Origin: an uncultured Clostridia bacterium | Lineage (GTDB): Bacteria > Bacillota > Clostridia > Christensenellales > Aristaeellaceae | Reading direction: 5' to 3' | Length of the DNA stretch: 16,007 nt | Assembly (NCBI GenBank): GCA_944363005.1 | Contig: CALVTV010000075.1 | Span: 1-16,007, forward strand | Shown here: positions 8,088 to 15,943 of the stretch, in pieces | Numbering within the stretch: position 1 is the first letter of the stretch | Layout of the letters: every line of letters starts with the position of its first letter | The notes under the pieces: model-generated | The model's database searches: none | What the model was told of the DNA's origin: nothing | What the model saw: only the letters and a program-made list of their open reading frames with translations | Program-made: the position numbers and the translations under genes

Positions 8088-9059
8088 ATGATGATCGCCA
8101 ACAAGCAGGATCTCAGGCGTTGCGTGAAACAGGCTGTTCGCCGTGCGAATGTGGTGGAGACATGCTTTTGCTTTGATGTTTCTCAAGGAGAGTGCGGCAT
8201 CGAGGCGATGCTTGAACACGCCGCAGCGACGTCCTTGGGTGCGGAAGGGACGCCGCTTCAAAGAGACGCGCTTGAAGCGGTCTGCGCGCTTGCAGCACTG
8301 GATTATCCGATTCAGGATCTCGAAAAAGCGCAGGCCATGCAAGCGGGATACGACCGGCAGGGTTATTTGGCGCAAATTCTGCGCGCTATGCGCGCCCGGC
8401 GCGTGCTCGCGCAGACGATGATGGGGGCAGAGCAAGCCGCGATGACTCCAGACGACCGGTTTGCGCCCTGCCTGCTCATTCCGCCTGACGTATTTGCACC
8501 CGGGCGATATGGCGTCGATTATGCGGGAGTTGCGCAGCGAATTGCGCAGGCTGCCTTAGCAATGGGCGCGCGCGATGTGCAGCCGCTTTGCCTTGACGAG
8601 CAGGCGACGGAGTTTTGCCTTGCGCCGCTTTGCGAGGATGAATGTTTCGTGCTCCATGTGCAGCTTCAGACAAGTGAACAGATCGCATGGTTTACCGGCT
8701 TGATGGAGCGCCACGACCGGCTTCGCGCATTGGCGCATGCGACTGAATCAATCGAGTGTGAGCTGATTCGTGCGGCATCTGCCTGCGATCGCTTGCTGGT
8801 CTGCCTGACTGACACAAGTCATCTGCAAGTGGCGCTGGATCGGTTGGGCACGCGCTTTCTGGCGTATTCGGCAGGGGCATCGTTCCCCGAACAGATGCTA
8901 GGTCGTTGGGCTTGTGCCAAGGAAGCGATTTGGCAGGCGCTGTATGCGGCGTATCTGCCGCTGGCGCGCGCGGGGTATGTTCTTTCGGCGGAGGCTATCG
9001 AGCGCGATGTACAGCGAATGCTTGGGGAAGCTTATTTTGAATTGCATATCAAACCGTGA
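8088..9059 (+). CDS. Diverged amidohydrolase-superfamily-like protein (uronate isomerase-like), metal ligands apparently lost
   Basis: Function unknown. The 323-residue product shows landmarks that resemble amidohydrolase-superfamily proteins annotated as glucuronate/uronate isomerase-like. Near the N-terminus, ETCFCFD (24-30) then GIEAMLEHA (37-45) aligns by eye with the usual DTHTHLF then GIDELLTYH. DDRF at 122-125 corresponds to DPRF. SAGASFPEQMLGRW (from 261) followed by AGYVLS and IERDVQRML near the C-terminus resembles the SDAR..EQL.YKW block. The metal-binding HxH becomes CxC (C26, C28) and the last-strand Asp becomes Ala262, so it is probably not a normal metal enzyme. It is cysteine-rich (14 Cys). 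GGAGG at 8074-8078 supports ATG 8088 (or 8091). The gene is intact, with no frameshift, and sits 6 bases after hemZ. The family call is inference from memory of motifs; the reading frame itself is secure. Confidence 0.6.
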   Translation: MMIANKQDLRRCVKQAVRRANVVETCFCFDVSQGECGIEAMLEHAAATSLGAEGTPLQRDALEAVCALAALDYPIQDLEKAQAMQAGYDRQGYLAQILRAMRARRVLAQTMMGAEQAAMTPDDRFAPCLLIPPDVFAPGRYGVDYAGVAQRIAQAALAMGARDVQPLCLDEQATEFCLAPLCEDECFVLHVQLQTSEQIAWFTGLMERHDRLRALAHATESIECELIRAASACDRLLVCLTDTSHLQVALDRLGTRFLAYSAGASFPEQMLGRWACAKEAIWQALYAAYLPLARAGYVLSAEAIERDVQRMLGEAYFELHIKP

Positions 9060-9082
9060 ACACAATGTGAGGAGGAGAAATC

Positions 9083-9610
9083 ATGAAAAATCCTGTTTTT
9101 ACGATCGAAATGGAAAACGGCATGACCATGAAGGGGGAACTCTACCCGGAGATTGCGCCCAACAGCGTGGCAAACTTTATTGAACTGGCCAACAGCGGCT
9201 TTTATGACGGTGTCATCTTTCATCGCGTCATCCCGGGTTTTATGATCCAGGGCGGTGATCCGCTTGGTCGTGGTACGGGCGGCCCCGGCTATTGCATCAA
9301 AGGCGAGTTTGCGCGCAATGGTTTTCCAAATCCGCTCAAGCATACGCGCGGCGTGCTCTCCATGGCGCGCAGCATGATGCCCAACTCCGCGGGCTCTCAG
9401 TTCTTTGTGATGGTCGAGGATGCGCCTCACCTGGATGGTCAGTATGCGGCTTTCGGCAAGGTAACCGAGGGCATGGAGACGGCGGATGCGATTGTCAGCG
9501 CGCCTCGGGATGCCATGGATAAGCCTTTTGAAGATCAGAAGATGAAGACGGTGCGTGTTGACACCTTTGGTGAGACATACACCGTACAGAAGCGCGAGGG
9601 CCGGCTGTAA
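9083..9610 (+). CDS. Cyclophilin-type peptidyl-prolyl cis-trans isomerase
   Basis: This 175-residue enzyme catalyses cis-trans isomerisation of X-Pro bonds during protein folding. Cyclophilin motifs are clear: FHRVIPGFMIQGGD (46-59) holding the catalytic Arg48, Phe53 and Gln56; GVLSMAR and SQFFVM (S105-M110); and LDGQYAAFGKV. The Trp of eukaryotic cyclophilin that binds cyclosporin is replaced by His just before LDGQ, common in bacterial members. No signal peptide is visible, so it is cytoplasmic. A very strong ribosome binding site (AGGAGGAG, 9070-9077) precedes ATG 9083, suggesting high expression. It lies 23 bases after the amidohydrolase-like gene and 13 bases before zapA. Confidence 0.95.
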   Translation: MKNPVFTIEMENGMTMKGELYPEIAPNSVANFIELANSGFYDGVIFHRVIPGFMIQGGDPLGRGTGGPGYCIKGEFARNGFPNPLKHTRGVLSMARSMMPNSAGSQFFVMVEDAPHLDGQYAAFGKVTEGMETADAIVSAPRDAMDKPFEDQKMKTVRVDTFGETYTVQKREGRL

Positions 9611-9623
9611 GTCGGAGGAAGCC

Positions 9624-9887
9624 GTGAAAAAAAACAAGGTTGTCGTTCATCTGATGGGGCACGATTATGCGCTGTTGACGGATCAGCCGCCGGAACAGGT
9701 GCAGCGCGTAGCCCGCTATGTCGATCGCAAGTTGCGGGAAACCGCGATCACGACCCGTGCGACGGATTCCATGGTCGCCACGATCACGTCCATGACGTTG
9801 GCAGATGAATTGTTTCGCGCGCAGGATGAAAATGTACGCCTGAAGAAAGAAATGGCCAAACTCCAGGCGGAGCGGCCGAAGGAATAG
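9624..9887 (+). CDS. zapA: Cell division protein ZapA
   Basis: ZapA binds FtsZ and helps bundle filaments at the division ring. The 87-residue product has the family pattern: a short N-terminal beta region (KVVVHLMGHDYALL), the EQVQRVARYVDRKL helix, then TMVAT/LADEL-type helices ending in a charged coiled-coil tail (AQDENVRLKKEMAKLQAE). Length fits ZapA (about 80-110). GTG 9624 is chosen because GGAGG at 9614-9618 lies 5 bases upstream; the frame is open further upstream into the cyclophilin gene but has no support there. The zapA-U32-mutS2 order is common in Clostridia, which strengthens this call for a small and variable protein. Confidence 0.87.
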   Translation: MKKNKVVVHLMGHDYALLTDQPPEQVQRVARYVDRKLRETAITTRATDSMVATITSMTLADELFRAQDENVRLKKEMAKLQAERPKE

Positions 9888-9895
9888 TGATAGAT

Positions 9896-9929
9896 GGCGG
9901 CGCAAGGGGAAACCCTGTGTCGCCTTTTT
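9896..9929 (+). terminator. Intrinsic terminator or attenuator between zapA and the U32 gene
   Basis: GGCGGCGC (9896-9903), a bulged A (9904) and AGGG (9905-9908) pair with CCCTGTGTCGCC (9913-9924). That makes 12 base pairs, two of them G-U, capped by a GAAA tetraloop (9909-9912) and followed at once by TTTTT (9925-9929). It has all the parts of a rho-independent terminator. The U32 ribosome binding site (9930-9934) begins right after the T-run, so the structure lies in the leader of the next gene. Confidence 0.78.
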
Positions 9930-9934
9930 GGAGG
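9930..9934 (+). promoter_or_regulatory. Ribosome binding site that sets the U32 gene start
   Basis: GGAGG lies 4 bases before ATG 9939, where the conserved MELLSPAGN N-terminus begins. An in-frame ATG at 9894 would add 15 residues encoded by the terminator hairpin; it has only a weak AAGGA at 9879-9883. Confidence 0.75.
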
Positions 9935-9938
9935 AAAT

Positions 9939-12284
9939 ATGGAATTGCTCTCTCCCGCGGGCAACCGCGATGCGCTCCTTGCTGCGATTTCCTGCGGGGC
10001 AGATGCCGTATACTTGGGGTATACGGCCTTTGGAGCGCGCAGCTATGCGGGTAATTTTGACGCCGAGCAGCTTCGGGAGGCCGTTGAATATGCCCATGAG
10101 CGCGGAAAGAAGATTTACGTGACCGTCAATACGCTGGTCAAGCCCTGCGAAATCGATGATTTAGGCGACGTGTTGGAGCTGCTTTGCCGTTGTCAGGCGG
10201 ACGCCATCATCGTTCAGGATTTGGGCGTTGCGAGAATCGCGCGCGAGCGTTTTCCTCAGCTTGCTCTGCATGCGAGCACGCAGATGACGATCAATAACGC
10301 GCAGGGCGCCAGGCTGATGCGCGATTACGGCTTTACCCGGGTGGTGCCTGCGAGAGAATGCGCCTTGGCGGAATTGCGCAACATGGCGGATACCGGCGTG
10401 GAGATCGAAGCGTTTGCACATGGTGCGCTGTGCGTGGCCGTGTCCGGACAGTGCCTGTTTTCCAGCATGATTGGCGGACGTAGCGGCAATCGCGGACGTT
10501 GCGCCCAGCCATGCCGTTTGCCCTATCATTTGGAGGACGGGACGAGCGGATATCTCCTATCCACGAAGGACTTGATGCTCATTGAGCATTTGTCTGAATT
10601 GCGGGACGCGGGTGTGTATTCCTTCAAACTCGAGGGACGCATGAAGCGCCCGGAATACGTCGGCGTGATCACCAGAGCATATCGTGAGGCGTTGGATGCC
10701 GCAGAGGCGCATGTGCCCTATCACCTCAGCGAACGCACGCGGACGCAGCTTCGACAGATCTTCAACCGCGGCGGGTTTACCGAAGGGTATGCCATGGGCA
10801 AAAGCAATGCGGCTTTGATGAGCTGGGAGCGGCCCAATCATTGGGGAATTCCCATCGGAAAGGTGACCGCTGTGCGTGGATCGTTAGCCCAAGTGCGCTT
10901 GACTCAGGACCTGCACGATGGCGACGGATTGCAGGTGCGCGGGCGTAACGAAATGGATTTGACATATTCAGGAAACGAAGTGCCCTGCGGACGGGAAGCG
11001 ACTGTGCGTGTCGCTTCCGCTGAGGCGAAGCCCGGCGATCCGGTTTTCCGGCTGACGGATGCCTTACAAATGAAGGAAATCCGGGAGATCATGGCCTCGG
11101 AACAGATCCGGATTCCGTTGCAGGCGAAACTGACGGCACTTGTTGGCGAGTTGCCTGTGCTGGAGATGCGCGATCCGGATGGACATGCCGTCAAGGCAAC
11201 CGGAGATACCCCGGTGATGCAGGCGCAGCAAAGGGCGCTGACGGAAGAATTGGCACTCAAGCAAATCGGCAAGACGGGCGGAACACCGTACAGCATTGAT
11301 TCTTTGGAGCTCGTCGGAGAACAGGCGTTCATGACGGCGGGCATGCTCAATGCGCTACGCCGTGACGCGCTTGATGCCGTGAGGCAGGCGCGCCTGAACA
11401 GAGCAAACGACACTCAAAAGTCTATTCACACGGAGGTCGCCTTGCCGAAGCAGGAAAAACACCTGCTGGTTCAAGGTGAATCGCTGGCCACAGCCGGTGT
11501 GCTGCTCGCCTGTGGCGCCGATGCTTTTCTCTGGCAGCCGCAAAGCTATAGGCTCAACGAATTGAAACGAATGCTTGACGCGGCGGCGGACATACAGCCC
11601 GCGCTCGTGTTGCCGGCTGTGCTCCAAACCGAGGAGCTTGAGGCGCTGCATGCCTTTGTGGTTGCGCATGCCGAGCGGTTCTGTGCTGTTGTGGCGCAAA
11701 ACCCTGGACAGTTCGCGCTCAAATGGCCTGTTCCCGTGTGGGGCGGTCAGGGACTGAATGTGATGAATGTCGAGTGCGCGCGCTTTTTTGTTGCCACCGG
11801 TGCTGAGCGTTTGACGGCCTCCTGTGAGCTGAGCCTCAAAGATTTGCGCGAGCTGTTTGCGGAAGGCGGAAATTACGAAATCGAAGCCTATGGCCGCACG
11901 CAGCTGATGCTCCTGTCCCATTGCCCACACCGAACGCAGGCTGGAGATACGCAGCAGGATGCTGCTTGCAATGCCTGCGCTGCACGCGGTGGCGTACCGG
12001 ATGTGTATACGGATCGGAAGGGATACCGCTTTGTAGCGCGCAGGCTGCAAATGGAGCACGGATGCGTGCTTCGGCTCTACAACAGCGTGCCGACGGACAT
12101 GGTCCGCTACGCTGAGCAATTGAACAAATTGGGCTGTTCGCTGCGGGTTAGTTTTACGGACGAACCGTTGGAACGGCAAAAAGAAATCGTATCCTCCTAT
12201 CGCAGCATCCTGGACAATGCACGGGCGCTGCATGCGCCGGAGGAGAATGTGACGTCCGGGCATTTGAAGCGCGGCGTCGAATAA
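9939..12284 (+). CDS. Peptidase U32 family protein (RlhA/collagenase-like, with C-terminal extension)
   Basis: A 781-residue protein starting MELLSPAGN, the usual U32 N-terminus. The U32 signature runs from E157 (EAFAHGALC) through C165 to C172 with GQCLFS. Cysteines 165, 172, 188 and 192 are spaced CX6CX15CX3C, a pattern that binds an iron-sulfur cluster in the related UbiU and UbiV. Although called peptidases, studied bacterial members act in RNA hydroxylation (RlhA on 23S rRNA, TrhP on tRNA) or ubiquinone synthesis. The length and the large extension after the U32 core (DUF3656-like region expected near the middle) fit the RlhA-like group best, but the substrate is inferred. More Cys and His residues lie near the C-terminus (SHCPHRTQ, then AACNACAARGG). 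mutS2 follows after 11 bases. Confidence 0.92.
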   Translation: MELLSPAGNRDALLAAISCGADAVYLGYTAFGARSYAGNFDAEQLREAVEYAHERGKKIYVTVNTLVKPCEIDDLGDVLELLCRCQADAIIVQDLGVARIARERFPQLALHASTQMTINNAQGARLMRDYGFTRVVPARECALAELRNMADTGVEIEAFAHGALCVAVSGQCLFSSMIGGRSGNRGRCAQPCRLPYHLEDGTSGYLLSTKDLMLIEHLSELRDAGVYSFKLEGRMKRPEYVGVITRAYREALDAAEAHVPYHLSERTRTQLRQIFNRGGFTEGYAMGKSNAALMSWERPNHWGIPIGKVTAVRGSLAQVRLTQDLHDGDGLQVRGRNEMDLTYSGNEVPCGREATVRVASAEAKPGDPVFRLTDALQMKEIREIMASEQIRIPLQAKLTALVGELPVLEMRDPDGHAVKATGDTPVMQAQQRALTEELALKQIGKTGGTPYSIDSLELVGEQAFMTAGMLNALRRDALDAVRQARLNRANDTQKSIHTEVALPKQEKHLLVQGESLATAGVLLACGADAFLWQPQSYRLNELKRMLDAAADIQPALVLPAVLQTEELEALHAFVVAHAERFCAVVAQNPGQFALKWPVPVWGGQGLNVMNVECARFFVATGAERLTASCELSLKDLRELFAEGGNYEIEAYGRTQLMLLSHCPHRTQAGDTQQDAACNACAARGGVPDVYTDRKGYRFVARRLQMEHGCVLRLYNSVPTDMVRYAEQLNKLGCSLRVSFTDEPLERQKEIVSSYRSILDNARALHAPEENVTSGHLKRGVE

Positions 12285-12295
12285 AGGAGCCTATC

Positions 12296-14668
12296 ATGAC
12301 TGAACGATCCCTGCGGGTACTGGAATTTCACAAGATCCGCGACCAGCTGGCGCAATACTGCGTGTCGGAGATGGGAAAAGCGCTCTGCGATACGCTGTGT
12401 CCCGTCAACCAGATCGACGAGGTTCGCCGCATGCAGCAGGAGACGGAGGAGGCGCGCGTCGTATTGACGTATTTGGGTGCATCTCCCATGATTTCGTTCT
12501 CCGATGTGCGTGCTTTTCTGCATCTGGCCGAAATCGGTTCTGCGTTGTCGCCCCGCGCCTTGCTGGATATCGCCGCGTGCCTGCGCGCATCCCGCGCGGC
12601 ACGGGACGCCCTGGTCAACGAGCGGGAAACGACGCCGATGCTTTCCGCCAGAGCCTCGCGCCTGACGACGAACAAGACGCTCGAACAGGCAATCAGCGAT
12701 GCCATCGTGAGCGAGGAAGAGATCGCTGACCGAGCAAGCAATGAACTCTTTACCATTCGCCGTAAGATGCGCGCCTGCAATGAACGGGTGAGGGAGCGGC
12801 TCAACGGGATGATTCATAGCCCGACAACCCAAAAATATTTGCAGGAGGCCATCATCACCATGCGCGCAGAACGGTACGTCCTGCCCGTCAAGCAGGAATA
12901 CCGCAGCATGGTTCCCGGCATTGTCCACGATCAGTCCGCCACAGGCGCCACGGTTTTCATTGAACCGATGGCCGTGGTGGAGATTGGCAACGAGCTCAAA
13001 CAGCTCATCGCCGCGGAAAAGGTGGAGATTGAACGGATTTTGCGCGTACTCTCTGCGCAGGTTGCGCCAGAATCCGCTGCGCTTACCGACAATTTGGATA
13101 TCCTCGCGCGCCTGGATTTTGCTTTTGCCAAGGCTGCCCTGGCCCGGGAGATGATGGCCTGCGAACCGAAGATCAATCGAGAAGGCCGGATTGACATCCA
13201 TCGCGGGCGTCATCCGCTTATCGACCCGCAAAAGGTCGTGCCGCTGGATATTCGTTTGGGAACGGACTTTACCAGCTTGATCATCACAGGCCCGAATACG
13301 GGCGGCAAGACGGTCACGCTCAAGACGACGGGGCTGTTTACGCTCATGGCGCAGGCGGGACTTCAGATTCCCGCGGAACACGGAACGGAACTGGCGGTTT
13401 TTGACGATGTGTTTGCGGATATCGGCGACGAGCAATCCATTGAGCAGTCGCTCTCCACATTTTCGGGCCATATGAAGAATATCGTCAGCATCCTGGAACA
13501 GGTTACGCCGGATTCCCTGGTGCTCTTTGACGAACTCGGCGCAGGAACCGACCCGACAGAGGGCGCAGCGCTTGCCCAGGCCATCCTCTCAACTCTGCTG
13601 AGTATGCATACCCGAACGGTGGCTACGACGCATTACAGCGAACTCAAGGAGTATGCGCTCACGACGGATCAGGTTGAAAACGCATCGGTGGAATTTGACG
13701 TGACGACGCTTCGGCCCACGTACCGTTTGTCCATCGGCATTCCCGGAAAATCAAACGCCTTTGAGATTTCCAGAAAGCTCGGCTTGCCGGAATTTGTGAT
13801 CGACAAGGCCAAAGATCTGCTCTCCAAGGAGCAGGTGCGCTTTGAGGACGTCATTGCCAACGCCGAGTATCACCGGCAGATTGCGGAAAAGGAAAGAAAG
13901 ATTGCGGAGGAAGCCAGCCGGGAGATGGTGGCCATTCGCAATCAGGCTGAGGAGGAGCGCAAGAAACTCGAAGACCAGCGCGAGCGCTCGATCAAGAAGG
14001 CCAAAGAGGAAGCCAAGCGCATTGTGGAGAATGCACGTCGAGAATCCGAACAGATTATTGCGGAACTTCGCGCGATGAAAAAGTCCGGAAATGCGCAGGA
14101 ACACGAGATTCAGCGTGTGAGGAAAAAAGTGGAAGATGCGCAGGAGGCGCTGGCGGACAAGCAGGAGCCCGTTGGAGAGGTGCCCAAGAGCGTCAAAGTG
14201 GGCGATATGGTGCACATTGCGTCCATGGATGTAGACGCGACGGTGGCTTCGGAGCCGGACGCAAAAGGCATGCTGCAACTAAAGGTAGGCATGATGAAAA
14301 TGCGGGCACATCTGTCGGACTTGCGCACGCTTTCTTCTACACAGAAGATGCTCAAAAAAGAGCAAAAGAAGCTGGAACGCAAAAAGAGTGCAAGGGAGCA
14401 GCGCATTGACATCACGAGCCGTCAGGTTCGCCAGGAGCTGGATGTTCGCGGAATGGCACTGGATGAGGCCATCCCCGAGGTTCAAAAGTTCCTCGACGAT
14501 GCCATGCTCTCTTCGCTGAACGAAGTCAGCATCATTCACGGAAATGGCATGGGTATTCTGCGTGCCGGTATTCAGGATTGTCTGCGCAGGCACCCATGTG
14601 TCAGCAGTTTCCGCTTGGGCCGCTACGGTGAAGGCGAAACGGGCGTGACAATCGTCTCGCTCAAATAA
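12296..14668 (+). CDS. mutS2: Endonuclease MutS2
   Basis: MutS2 is a MutS-like ATPase lacking the mismatch-recognition domains; it acts against homologous recombination intermediates and, in Bacillus subtilis, in rescue of collided ribosomes. The 790-residue product has Walker A GPNTGGKT (332-339, K338), Walker B with DE (412-413) in LVLFDELGAGTDPTEGAA, and a later THYSELK switch. A long charged coiled coil runs from about 515 to 625. The C-terminal Smr nuclease domain shows LDVRG (715-719) and HGNGMG (748-753), ending GVTIVSLK. Length matches the family (about 785). One small oddity: the usual EGG before GVT reads EGE. AAGGAG (12284-12289) precedes ATG 12296, overlapping the U32 stop. The gene ends with two adjacent TAA codons. 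Confidence 0.97.
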   Translation: MTERSLRVLEFHKIRDQLAQYCVSEMGKALCDTLCPVNQIDEVRRMQQETEEARVVLTYLGASPMISFSDVRAFLHLAEIGSALSPRALLDIAACLRASRAARDALVNERETTPMLSARASRLTTNKTLEQAISDAIVSEEEIADRASNELFTIRRKMRACNERVRERLNGMIHSPTTQKYLQEAIITMRAERYVLPVKQEYRSMVPGIVHDQSATGATVFIEPMAVVEIGNELKQLIAAEKVEIERILRVLSAQVAPESAALTDNLDILARLDFAFAKAALAREMMACEPKINREGRIDIHRGRHPLIDPQKVVPLDIRLGTDFTSLIITGPNTGGKTVTLKTTGLFTLMAQAGLQIPAEHGTELAVFDDVFADIGDEQSIEQSLSTFSGHMKNIVSILEQVTPDSLVLFDELGAGTDPTEGAALAQAILSTLLSMHTRTVATTHYSELKEYALTTDQVENASVEFDVTTLRPTYRLSIGIPGKSNAFEISRKLGLPEFVIDKAKDLLSKEQVRFEDVIANAEYHRQIAEKERKIAEEASREMVAIRNQAEEERKKLEDQRERSIKKAKEEAKRIVENARRESEQIIAELRAMKKSGNAQEHEIQRVRKKVEDAQEALADKQEPVGEVPKSVKVGDMVHIASMDVDATVASEPDAKGMLQLKVGMMKMRAHLSDLRTLSSTQKMLKKEQKKLERKKSAREQRIDITSRQVRQELDVRGMALDEAIPEVQKFLDDAMLSSLNEVSIIHGNGMGILRAGIQDCLRRHPCVSSFRLGRYGEGETGVTIVSLK

Positions 14669-14678
14669 TAAATTGCCA

Positions 14679-14706
14679 CGCCTTGGGAAAGACTGATTCC
14701 GAGGTG
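14679..14706 (+). promoter_or_regulatory. Possible hairpin covering the htrA ribosome binding site
   Basis: CGCCTTGGGAA (14679-14689) can pair with TTCCGAGGTG (14697-14706) with one bulged G, giving 10 pairs including two G-U around a 7-base loop. The right arm contains GAGGTG, the htrA ribosome binding site. It could reduce or regulate htrA translation, but a hairpin of this quality can arise by chance. Confidence 0.25.
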
Positions 14707-14711
14707 AGCAG

Positions 14712-15851
14712 ATGGCTATCATCAAACGGGACAATCTTCCCGCAATCTTTGCATTGGGCGCTGCGCTGGGCATTGCCGTGTGGTTTATGAGCATACATCC
14801 GCAGACGGCGGAGACGGTATACGCACAGGGCGAGTACGTGCAGTCGCTTGAAGGGGTGCAGAGCCCCTTTGCGGATGTTGTAGAAATCGTCATGCCCTGC
14901 GTAGTGGGCGTGAGCAATCGGGCCAATACGTACAGCATCATCAGCGGACAGACGGAACTCGTTGAACAGGCGACAGGTTCCGGCGTGGTGGTGACCACGC
15001 AAGGGCATGTCGTGACCAATTACCACGTGGTCGAAGGGGCCAACGATGTGCAGGTGCTATGGCAAGACCAGTATTTGCAGGCGGAAGTAGTGGGGGTCGA
15101 TGAGTTGACCGACCTCACCGTGTTGCGTGTGACGGAGGACGTGACGCTCCCTGCGGTGAAGATGGGGAACGCCGAGGATGTGCGCGTTGGGGATTGGGCG
15201 ATTGTGATCGGCAATCCGCTGGGCCAACAGTTTGCGGATACGGTCACGGTAGGCGTCATTTCCGCACTCAACCGGGAATTGGAGAATTCGTCCATTGTCA
15301 AAATGATTCAGACGGACGCGGCGATCAACTCGGGCAACAGCGGCGGAGGCATGTTTAACACGAAGGGTGAACTGATTGGCATACCTTCGCTCAAGTTCAG
15401 CACGTCTGGGCGGGACAACATTGCCAGTATTGAAGGCATTGCCATGGCCATTCCCATGGATGTGGTGGGGCCCGTTGTCAACAGCATCATTCAGTATGGC
15501 AAAGTGACGCGGCCCAAGCTGGGCATCTCCGTCATGACTTTGCGCGGAAGCGAGGCGCCGACGGCGGGCATGATCCCGGCAGGCGTCTATGTCAGCGCGG
15601 TCACAGAGGGAAGCGCTGCGCAGAAGGCGGGCATTCGTCCGGATGACATCATCATCCGCGTCGATGGCGAACGAGTCACGATGCACACGGATCTGACCAA
15701 CCTCATCGCCATGAAAGCGCCTGGGGATCAAGTGACACTGACTCTCGATCGAATTCCAGGGCTTGCGGAACTGACCGTGCAGGATACGATTCCGGCGGGG
15801 GAAACAATTGATGTAACGGTTGAATTGGAACTGCCGTCCGAAACAACCTGA
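14712..15851 (+). CDS. htrA: HtrA/DegP-type trypsin-like serine protease with one PDZ domain
   Basis: HtrA proteases degrade or refold misfolded proteins at the cell surface. The 379-residue product has a short N-terminus with K5 and R6 and a hydrophobic helix (about 9-27), acting as a signal peptide or membrane anchor; VYA (36-38) could be a cleavage site. The catalytic triad is visible: H105 (TNYHVVEG), D134 (TDLTVLRV) and S210 (NSGNSGGGMF). A single PDZ domain follows from about 263 to 352 (LGISVM, GVYVSAVTEGSAAQKAG, DDIIIRVDGERV). One PDZ and an N-terminal helix are usual for Gram-positive HtrA. ATG 14712 has GAGG at 14701-14704. It lies 43 bases after mutS2 and is followed by a terminator, so it ends the unit. 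Confidence 0.95.
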   Translation: MAIIKRDNLPAIFALGAALGIAVWFMSIHPQTAETVYAQGEYVQSLEGVQSPFADVVEIVMPCVVGVSNRANTYSIISGQTELVEQATGSGVVVTTQGHVVTNYHVVEGANDVQVLWQDQYLQAEVVGVDELTDLTVLRVTEDVTLPAVKMGNAEDVRVGDWAIVIGNPLGQQFADTVTVGVISALNRELENSSIVKMIQTDAAINSGNSGGGMFNTKGELIGIPSLKFSTSGRDNIASIEGIAMAIPMDVVGPVVNSIIQYGKVTRPKLGISVMTLRGSEAPTAGMIPAGVYVSAVTEGSAAQKAGIRPDDIIIRVDGERVTMHTDLTNLIAMKAPGDQVTLTLDRIPGLAELTVQDTIPAGETIDVTVELELPSETT

Positions 15852-15885
15852 GCATCCGGCATTCTCGGCGGTTTATAAGGACCAT

Positions 15886-15899
15886 GCTTGCAAACAAGC
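15886..15899 (+). repeat. Small perfect hairpin before the htrA terminator
   Basis: GCTTG (15886-15890) and CAAGC (15895-15899) form a 5-bp stem around CAAA, directly next to the terminator stem. It may only be part of the 3' end structure of the transcript. Confidence 0.3.
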
Positions 15900-15900
15900 G

Positions 15901-15927
15901 GGGAAGGGGGCAACCTCTTCCCTTTTT
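15901..15927 (+). terminator. Rho-independent terminator after htrA
   Basis: GGGAAGGGG (15901-15909) pairs with CCTCTTCCC (15914-15922) with one G-U pair, capped by a GCAA tetraloop (15910-15913) and followed by TTTTTGTT. It lies 49 bases after the htrA stop and closes the U32-mutS2-htrA unit. Confidence 0.9.
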
Positions 15928-15943
15928 GTTATCAAAAGCTGTT

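Noticed and set aside
7422..8435. Minus-strand open frame spanning the hemZ-amidohydrolase junction
   Set aside because: It opposes two supported genes and has no ribosome binding site or known motif.
9061..9069. CACAATGTG palindrome before the cyclophilin gene
   Set aside because: Three-base arms are too short to mean anything without recurrence.
9811..9840. Promoter-like pair inside zapA for the U32 gene (TTGTTT then TGTACG, 17 bases apart)
   Set aside because: Only three of six -10 bases match, which is not above chance.
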